Shown here: positions 59,767 to 64,000 of the stretch, piece after piece
How the letters are laid out: every line of letters starts with the position of its first letter
Position numbering within the stretch: position 1 is the stretch's first letter
From: Meandrina meandrites
Lineage: Eukaryota; Cnidaria; Anthozoa; Scleractinia; Meandrinidae
Assembly: GCA_963693305.1 (NCBI GenBank)
Contig: OY855909.1
Span: 3,493,501 to 3,557,500 of the forward strand
Direction of reading: 5' to 3'
DNA length: 64,000 bases
Notes under the pieces: generated by a model
What the model saw: only the letters and a program-made list of their open reading frames with translations
What the model was told of the DNA's origin: nothing
Databases searched by the model: none
Translations under genes and position numbers: made by a program

Positions 59767-62700
59767 GATACCGGTGCGATGCTCTACCAACTGAGCTATG
59801 AAGCCACACATTGGGAGCGAGGTCAATTGTGAGTTCATATTTTCCCGTGAAAGGAGTGAAATGATGTAATGTATATGAAATGATTCATTTCATATATATA
59901 TATATATATATATGAATCATTTCATATACATTACATCAGTTAGTCGACTGTTATTTTCAGAAGGTTAAAAGCAATCAGTTGTGTTCAACAAACAGCATTA
60001 GAAGAAAAAATTAGTTTTGGCCGGGAAGGGCACTATTTCCAGCAAGATAAATAGACATTAAAACAACCATGAAAACAACTTGAAGAAAGAGATGCTCTCT
60101 GAGGTTTCCTCACTGTTGTGCTGCTGGTACAAGGTGTATTACCCTGATAAACATGACCAAGGCCAATAACACTGGAACATTTAGGGTTAAGGTTCAATTC
60201 AAACCTGTTACCTTCTGCCCAGACATGATATAAATAGCTAAAGGACACCCAAGAACATACTAAATGTAAGAAGAATAACAACGGTTGTGTTACAGATCTA
60301 GAGTGGGGAAACATCTTACCTAAAATCTTATCTCATGATTCATGAGAGTGATAAAGTTGAAACCAGAGATTGTATATTAGATACCTGATACTTGATACTT
60401 TTGTTTTTCACCTCTCCTTCCCTATTCTAAGTTGAGCTACCAGCAACCTTACTCACACAAGATTGTAATGTGAGGTTCCAACATTGATAAGGGAAGCAGA
60501 GGCTCCTCAAATTGTGTTTTCCAAGTTGATTTTAAGTTCACCCTAATCAGGTATATTTCAACCTTCCCAATTCTATCTTGTCTGTGCATGGTTATAGGTT
60601 AAAACGTTTACTAAATTATACTATATTAAATTATACTAAATTAAATTATTAAAACGTTTACAATTTTACTCCTTTTTTTTCACTCAACAGGCACGTCCTC
60701 CTGCAAAACGCCAAATATTTCATTGCCAAACCTTTCTCGTAACCCTGAATCTACTCTCGAAATTCAGCGTTCATCTTCCTATATGGTAAAAGCGTTTATC
60801 AGCAGTCAGACTCAAGAGAAAGCTTATGTCACCTGGAAATTTTCAAAATTGCGTAACTCAAACAAGGCAACCTTAGGAAGAAAAAGTACATTCAAGTCTG
60901 CAAGGATTGTTACGGAAGAAGTTGACTTGATAAGTACGACAGCCATAGAGAGGAAAATTTTAAATCACACCCTTGAGTATGGTGTTTACTATATAGAACT
61001 CATGGTTGTGATGAAAAATGCAACAGATTGTTTAAACTACGAGTATGGATTTTTGCGAATCACAGAATCGCCTCTTCAAGTAGTTATCTCTACAAACCCT
61101 TCACTGGGAAGTGTTCTGAAAGGATACCACAAATATCTTAAGCTAGATGCCTCAAGCTCTTTTGACCCAGACGTGCAAAAGGCTGATAAAAGTGGATTGA
61201 CATACACATGGCTCTGTGCAAGAAAGGGTGAGAACTTTGGAGACACTACGTTACTCCCAGTTGTCATGCCACATGGAAACGGAAAAGGTGGGGATGGTGG
61301 AGGGTGTTATGGAACTGGACCCGGAAAACTGAACTTTTCAGGTCCCAATGCAATGTTGTTCTTGGATGAAATGGAACCAAAAAATAATTATGTGATCCAA
61401 CTGATTTTGGAAAAAGGCAAGCGGAAGAAAAATGTTTCATACGAATTTGTGTTGAAAACTTCAAATGGCTTTGATCTGGAAATCAGGTAAGCTACACGCA
61501 ATATATATGTCACGTTATTTTGGTCACGTGGCCTGCGCTCTGATTGGTTTGTGTAACTGTTTTGCCGCTTCTCGTTTGCATATCCCGAGTTTACAGTGCC
61601 TGATATAAACAGTTACAGAAAGTTTGGGAGAATTCAAAACTAATTTATATTAACCTGTGAGCTCTAAATTTTTGTAATCATAAGTTTGGTGATATGACTA
61701 ATCGAGCTATAAAATTGCCGAAAATGTTCTCGATGCGATTTTTTATACATCGCAAAGTTCCCAAAAGTAACGATACCTCCAATAGTAACAATCGACCCGC
61801 CGAAGGCCTCCGAAAAAGTCTAAGTCAAACTGCAACTTTCGGAAATTTACGGTGGCTCAACTGCGATGCATGAAATACATTGCAAACTTATCTGAATTAA
61901 AAAATCCTTTAACCAAAATGTCATTCTACTATCTAACTGATAAATATGAAATTAGAGCTAAATTGTAGCTGTATACCGACAGCATTGGCAAGTAAGCTAA
62001 GTAACTTCTCTTCGTTCTACCTTTTATGTAAAATCATGAGCGTAAATACTCTTGTTTTTCCTTTTTTACAGATGCAAACGAAATTGCAAACAGAAAGTAA
62101 ATCCCAAAGAGAGAATGGCTTTCGAAGGCGTCTGTATAGGTGAGGTCTGCAAGCAAACCAACACGAAATATAGATGGTCACTTTATCGAAAGAGAGATGA
62201 TGGAAGATTCCAGTCAGTCGAGATAGGGAAAAACGAAGACCTTGCACTTTTGGAAATCGATGGAAACGTTTTGGAAGAAGGCGAAGAATATCAACTACAG
62301 CTTCATGGCAATTTAACTGAGAAAATCAGAAGCTCTCAAACGCATAGTTTCGTCACAAATGAGTCCCCCAGTGGAGGGAATTGCACTGTAGATAAATACG
62401 AAGGAAAAGTTTTGGTCACCAATTTTACGTTTACGTGTTTTGGTTGGGTGGACAAAGACAGCGAGCTGGTCTATCAGTTTGGCTACACCTCAAGCAACGG
62501 GGCGCACGAGATACTTCAGGAAAGCACGCAGAGAATTCTAAGAACCAATAAGCTTCCACTTGGAGACTCTAAAAAGGAGCATATAGTCAAGGTGGACATC
62601 TACGTCAAGGACAAGTGGGGAGGATTTGGGGTCAGAAGTGTTAAAGTCAAGGTGGGTTTTTGTCTACTAGTTTTGTCTCTAAGCAACTGTTATTATGAAC

Positions 62701-63994
62701 GTCACGCAACACCTCCATCGTAAACTTTGCGCGAAGTCCCTGCAACGAACTAACCGGCATTATGGATCAGCATCGCATAATATAAACCCAACATATCCAT
62801 ATAACCATACAGCATATTTATTTAACACCGTCTTACCGTCTCATGTGTGACTTAAACTCCAAGCAAGGCAAGTTGCGCCAGATAAGCAAATTCTACGGAG
62901 CTGTTTACAAAGTATAGGTAAAGTCTGTATACGAGCCTAGGGGCCTATCAGCCGGAGCTTATCCCGGTTTCCGTAGAGTGAAGCGACTGGGAGTATTGCT
63001 ACTCCCCCCTGGATGGGACGCTAGTCAATCGCAGGGTTACCCCCAGCAGTAAATTCGCCGGTACCCATTTATACACCTGGGTGAAGAGAGGCACTATGAG
63101 AGTAAAGTGTCTTGCCCAAGAACACAACGCAGTGCCCCAGCCAGGGCTTGAACCCGGACCGCCCGATCCGGAGTCCAGCGAACTAACCATTAGGCCACCG
63201 CGCCTCCCGTTTACAAAGTTTACAAAGTTTACAAAGCATGAATGCATATAAAAGAGTTTATTGAAAGCAAGTGCTTCCAGAAACAAAAAAAAGACGAGTT
63301 CACTAATGGCTGTCGTGAAATTAAATCTAACCTAGTCACAAAGCCAATCACTATATAGTGGCCCGAACTATTACAAAGAAACAATAAGAACGGTGCCTTG
63401 TGCCAAACGCGGGAAATTGTAACGTGTGACGTGCGTGTGAGAACATGTAACAGACTGTAAGCGCGGGAATAAGTCTAACAGATAGTAAGCGTGTGAAAGG
63501 GTGGAAAATGGCTTTAAGACCTTTAAAAATAGTCTAAATTTTAGCCGTTTTCTTTGGTCACTTAGTCGTCTTTCTCGGATACATGAAAGCGACCAGAGGA
63601 GACAGCTACATTCAGGCTTCTTTATTGTGCAAAATTGATAGTACATTGCAAGAGATTTTTCAGTGAGTAAGTCAGGCATGAAAACTGATGTAGGCGGCGA
63701 TGTTTTATGAACGTCTCTCGTAAAACATCTGGGGGCCCCCTTAACTTTTTTGCGAAATAAAATGTTTGAAAACATTGCCGTGAAAAACGTGTTTTGTTTC
63801 TCTCAAAGGTTCTCTCAAGCAAAACGATAAACGCGACGACTCTGTACCATTACACTGTGGGAAACGAGAGCGAGATTGCCAAGTTACTAAAAAACAAAGA
63901 TGGCGGCAAGAAAGCCATGCGCCTGGCAAACACGCTGCTATCTGTGATGTCTGCCACGCCGGAGAAGGAACTGAAAAAAGAAGACAAAATTAAG
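49910..63994 (+). CDS. F5/8C-SEA-REJ receptor (polycystin-1/REJ-like), 5' nine exons
   Basis: Nine exons join in phase: 49,910-50,006; 53,592-53,923; 55,938-56,076; 58,151-58,263; 58,717-58,772; 59,425-59,561; 60,691-61,486; 62,072-62,651; 63,809-63,994. They sum to 2,436 bases, 812 codons. The predicted order is a signal peptide (1-about 15), a discoidin/F5/8C domain (C35 to C187), a SEA-like domain (about 192-290) and a long REJ region (about 295-812). REJ modules occur in sea-urchin sperm receptors, PKDREJ and polycystin-1, where they precede a GAIN/GPS site, a PLAT domain and membrane helices; such parts would lie beyond the right edge. A role in adhesion or sensing at the cell surface is inferred from the domains. 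The discoidin plus SEA front end differs from vertebrate polycystin-1. Exon limits rest on GT/AG sites and phase, not on transcripts. Confidence 0.82.
50431..50600. repeat. Two units of an intronic 110-120-bp repeat
   Basis: GTGTGACCATTATGAAAGCTATTGAGCAGTACT-like sequence (the first part at 50,436) recurs near 50,553 as GTGTGCGACCATTCAAATGA. The same unit forms an array in another intron of this gene at 58,938-59,290. Confidence 0.75.
50749..50945. repeat. Degenerate CCAGCCAG repeat in intron 1
   Basis: CCCAGCCAGGAACATTT occurs twice, with related TTGCCAGCAATGTTT and TTTGCCAGCCAGTAG phrases between and after. GCCAGC motifs also recur near 51,450-51,510 and 53,390-53,460. Confidence 0.6.
51641..52126. 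repeat. 179-bp tandem repeat, three units
   Basis: Units begin TTTGTTGTTGATGTTTT at 51,641, 51,820 and 51,999. The first two are almost identical over 179 bases; the third is more diverged and has lost an internal block around the CACTGCTCACATGAG part. It lies in intron 1 of the REJ gene. Confidence 0.93.
53592..53923 (+). CDS. REJ-gene exon 2: first part of F5/8C domain
   Basis: After TTTTATTGTAG the exon completes an Ala codon and reads ACNLPLGITAGKF, then GGYRAGVDDKFAHKFVAIEF and VTGVATQGFGDPEVQEWVTQ, YFVKFTRQ. These are discoidin landmarks: the first Cys and PLG, the V.GVATQG strand and EWVT-Y-V. It ends GRPK before GTAACT, phase 0. Confidence 0.9.
54059..55387. mobile_element. 1.3-kb TIR element with subterminal motif arrays
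   Basis: The ends ACCCTCCACGGGAAACAGGG (left) and the inverse at the right continue as inverted copies for about 50 bases (AATAAGGTGAACGCACGCGC), with an 11-base insertion in the right copy. Just inside, the left (54,128-54,335) and right (55,099-55,230) carry many CCGTGTTA or TAACACGG motifs in opposing orientation. The interior minus strand at 54,834-54,680 has a short frame (NANKFSRQDVMKLYFAEFAK) ending at a GTAAGT donor, possibly a first transposase exon. The target duplication is unclear. It sits in intron 2 of the REJ gene. Confidence 0.82.
55099..55230. repeat. Array of CCGTGTTA motifs
   Basis: About eight copies of ACCGTGTTA, AGCGTGTTA or a one-base variant, spaced mostly 17-22 bases, e.g. 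in TCTAGCGTGTTAAGA and TCTACCGTGTTAAGA. They lie just inside the right TIR and face inverted motifs near the left TIR, as expected for transposase binding sites. Confidence 0.8.
55492..55740. mobile_element. Imperfect palindromic MITE in intron 2
   Basis: AAAACACG...TTGACGCGCATTCTCGT at the left pairs with the right end, whose reverse complement reads AAAACACGTCAACGCG then CATTCTCGT. Both arms continue with TCTGGTCTG and GGAATCGAGACCTCTGGCCG in inverse orientation. No coding capacity. Confidence 0.7.
55938..56076 (+). CDS. REJ-gene exon 3: second part of F5/8C domain
   Basis: After GGCTTTCTAG the exon reads LFQGNSDSDTIVRNNFGAVN then VFIEP and FRFELYGC, the closing strands and second Cys (C187) of a discoidin domain; here the usual R.I..P is QVFIEP. 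It ends with one base of a codon before GTAAGT, phase 1. Confidence 0.9.
56427..57046. repeat. Foldback repeat, right arm split by a MITE
   Basis: The left arm (56,427-56,513: GTAGTTCGTCTAGTGTGATC, then AAAAGAACTGTTGTTGGTGA and CGACAACC) has its inverse in 56,545-56,608 continued at 57,032-57,046 (ACACTAAACGAACCAC). The break in the right arm is exactly the MITE at 56,609-57,026. Confidence 0.75.
56609..57026. mobile_element. 418-bp hAT-like MITE with 5-bp target duplication
   Basis: CAGGGACCGC at the left and GCGGTCCCTG at the right are exact inverted ends; TGATC flanks both (56,604-56,608 and 57,027-57,031). Further in, GTAGGGCTATAGCCCTACCA pairs with TTTAGCCCTACGA. CAGGG ends are hAT-like, and a 5-bp duplication suggests the hAT5 group. 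No transposase. Confidence 0.8.
57238..57687 (+). pseudogene. Penelope-like element remnant (GIY-YIG domain)
   Basis: An open frame of 150 codons reads KLNGFTRNSYIFEVIWLTRK, HKSHVVYEGNCDCGVNYVGE and TQRNFSVRINEH, then SEPARHLLEFPRHSFTWNVI and a short tail to a TAA at 57,685-57,687. The C-x-C before NYVGET and the EPARHL...H.F.W block are those of the GIY-YIG endonuclease of Penelope-like elements. There is no reverse transcriptase upstream. It lies in intron 3 of the REJ gene, same strand, and differs from the copy at 18.5-20.1 kb, so a different family member. Confidence 0.78.
58151..58263 (+). CDS. REJ-gene exon 4: start of SEA-like domain
   Basis: After TTTATCCACAG, two bases complete a Lys codon and the frame reads RSVVLYFRWINENCTLEMLL then DGFEDIEAKLANE, ending at GAG|GTAACA, phase 0. 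The pattern of a beta strand, an N-C-T glycosite and an amphipathic helix fits the first half of a SEA domain. Confidence 0.65.
58443..58481 (+). mobile_element. tRNA-headed SINE fragment
   Basis: CCTCAGTTGATAGAGCATCG then CACCGGTGACGC matches the A-box half of the SINE heads at 41,283 and 59,734. Only this part survives. Confidence 0.5.
58717..58772 (+). CDS. REJ-gene exon 5: middle of SEA-like domain
   Basis: A 56-base exon between TTTCTCTCTAG and GTACAG reads ARQISSLPGVQVVKLEQL plus two bases (phase 2). It supplies the strand before the conserved PGS turn. Confidence 0.65.
58938..59290. repeat. Four units of an intronic repeat of about 107 bp
   Basis: Anchors GTGTGCGACCAATCAAATCG (58,938), TCCGTCCATTCAAATT (59,046), GTGTGTGACCATTCAAATGC (59,129) and GTGTGTGACCATTGAAAT (59,235) recur, each followed by AGTACTTTC or a variant and TGGTACTG-type sequence. 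It matches the repeat in intron 1 (50,431-50,600). Confidence 0.82.
59425..59561 (+). CDS. REJ-gene exon 6: end of SEA-like domain
   Basis: After CTTATTTAG the exon finishes an Arg codon and reads PGSLIVEFKVGVEDSQVKEM then HNYFAVKDPQ. The RPGS-hydrophobic-V-F-V strand is the best SEA-domain signature in the gene. No G|SVVV cleavage motif is present, so self-cleavage is not predicted. Ends phase 1 before GTACGT. Confidence 0.75.
59663..59936 (-). mobile_element. tRNA-derived SINE with 14-bp target duplication
   Basis: CAGTTAGTCGACTG occurs exactly on both sides (59,649-59,662 and 59,937-59,950). On the minus strand the element begins with an AT-rich palindrome, has a tRNA-Thr-like head, a CTGATTTTTTTTTCAGGCTT tail hairpin and an AATTGCTTAAATTGG-type 3' end shared with the copy at 41.3 kb. 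It lies in intron 6 of the REJ gene. Confidence 0.82.
59734..59805 (-). tRNA. tRNA-Thr-like SINE head (not a functional tRNA)
   Basis: 72 bases fold as a cloverleaf: GGCTTCA pairs with TGAAGCC, GCTC with GAGC, ACGGG with CCCGT, with A box TAGCTCAGTTGG and B box GGTTCGAATCC. The anticodon loop CCGGTAT would give GGT (Thr) but lacks the universal U33 and has an A-C mismatch at the base of the stem. No CCA is expected in the genome. The same head occurs in two other places, so it is SINE sequence. Confidence 0.7.
59863..59937. repeat. 25-bp-arm palindrome around an AT microsatellite
   Basis: GATGTAATGTATATGAAATG plus ATTCA is repeated as its exact inverse at 59,913-59,937; the loop is mostly AT dinucleotides. 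Confidence 0.93.
60691..61486 (+). CDS. REJ-gene exon 7: start of REJ region
   Basis: The 796-base exon runs from CACTCAACAG to AG|GTAAGC (phases 1 and 2). It reads GTSSCKTPNISLPNLSRNPE, repeated beta-strand segments with N-glycosites, then GYHKYLKLDASSSFDPDVQK and SGLTYTWLCARKG. The LDASSSFDPDV...LTYTWLC block is the classical start of REJ/PKD-type modules in polycystin-1 and egg-jelly receptors. A Gly-rich loop (HGNGKGGDGGGCYGTGPGKL) follows. Confidence 0.88.
62072..62651 (+). CDS. REJ-gene exon 8: REJ region
   Basis: From TTTTTTACAG the exon reads CKRNCKQKVNPKERMAFEGV, a YRWSLYRK strand, then ESPSGGNCTVDKYEGKVLVT and NFTFTCFGWVDKDSELVYQF. The P-GG-C-V...G..L.T.F...C.GW.D...L.Y.F pattern is a strong REJ signature. 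It ends VKVK before GTGGGT, phase 0. Confidence 0.9.
62914..63208 (-). mobile_element. tRNA-Arg-headed SINE with conserved core and 11-bp target duplication
   Basis: GTTTACAAAGT occurs at 62,903-62,913 and 63,209-63,219. On the minus strand the element starts GGAGGCGCGGTGGCCTAATG, with a tRNA-Arg(CCG)-like anticodon arm (ACTCCGGATCGGG) and B box GGTTCAAGCCC, then a core GGGCAAGACACTTTACTC and CACCCAGGTGTATAAATGGG. That core is the kind shared by MetaSINE-type families; this placement is from memory. It lies in intron 8 of the REJ gene. Confidence 0.82.
63209..63236. repeat. Triplicated TTTACAAAG beside the SINE
   Basis: The right target duplication is followed at once by two further TTTACAAAG units, giving three tandem copies. 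Confidence 0.9.
63809..63994 (+). CDS. REJ-gene exon 9: REJ region, last in window
   Basis: After TCTCTCAAAG the exon reads VLSSKTINATTLYHYTVGNE then KAMRLANTLLSVMSATPEKE and stops at AAG|GTAAAA, phase 0 on both sides. The helical ANTLLSVMSA segment resembles the helical part after REJ in polycystin-1 relatives. The gene continues beyond the window. Confidence 0.8.
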
Positions 63995-64000
63995 GTAAAA

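Noticed and set aside
59734..59805. Functional tRNA-Thr gene on the minus strand
   Set aside because: The cloverleaf is good, but U33 is replaced by C, the anticodon stem has an A-C mismatch at its base, and two further copies of the same head with the same tail occur in the window. It is a SINE head.
63371..63775. 134-codon minus-strand frame in intron 8
   Set aside because: No domain or signal; antisense to a transcribed intron and close to the expected length by chance in a GC-richer patch.
1..64000. CRISPR arrays, operons or bacterial contamination
   Set aside because: No direct repeats with regular unique spacers, no Shine-Dalgarno-led gene clusters; spliced genes and animal transposons show eukaryotic nuclear DNA.

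Overview
The window looks like nuclear DNA of a marine invertebrate, most likely an anthozoan cnidarian such as a stony coral. The sequence is AT-rich, genes have introns with GT/AG splice sites, and the gene and repeat families seen are ones I know from cnidarian genomes: an AA15-type polysaccharide monooxygenase, a receptor-for-egg-jelly (REJ) protein, Penelope-like elements with GIY-YIG domains, a Crypton-type recombinase, tRNA-headed SINEs and many palindromic MITEs. The species is an inference from family content; no search was possible.

Layout. 1-5.6 kb holds no gene I can recognise. 5,614-10,614 is a complete Ty3/Gypsy retrotransposon (5-bp target duplication, short LTRs, tRNA-Leu-type primer site, one intact 1,402-codon Gag-Pol frame), resembling the Mag/Steamer group. 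12.1-13.2 kb is a palindromic DNA element carrying two inverted 5S-rRNA-like modules. 15.1-16.3 kb holds a broken Crypton tyrosine recombinase that abuts, on the opposite strand, the first exon of a secreted copper monooxygenase. 16.5-17.9 kb is a large inverted repeat with a nested MITE, followed by a 202-bp palindromic MITE. 18.5-20.1 kb is a decayed Penelope-like element split by a 1,238-bp DNA element with a perfect 9-bp target duplication; this inner element carries convergent fragments of a RecQ-like helicase and of a zinc-binding protein.

20.1-49.9 kb is essentially gene-free to my reading, with scattered MITEs, a SINE copy, microsatellites and pogo-like ends.

49.9-64.0 kb is the main host gene: nine exons on the + strand, all joined in phase, encode 812 residues of a secreted or membrane receptor with signal peptide, discoidin (F5/8C) domain, SEA-like domain and a REJ region of polycystin-1 type. 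The gene runs off the right edge. Its introns carry a 179-bp tandem repeat, a roughly 107-bp repeat shared by two introns, a 1.3-kb TIR element with subterminal motif arrays, a foldback element broken by a hAT-like MITE, a second Penelope remnant, and two SINEs with clear target duplications.

The most interesting object is the nested element at 18,608-19,845. Its two ends share a terminal sequence and a subterminal hairpin, and it seems to be an internally deleted relative of a larger transposon that carries a RecQ helicase.
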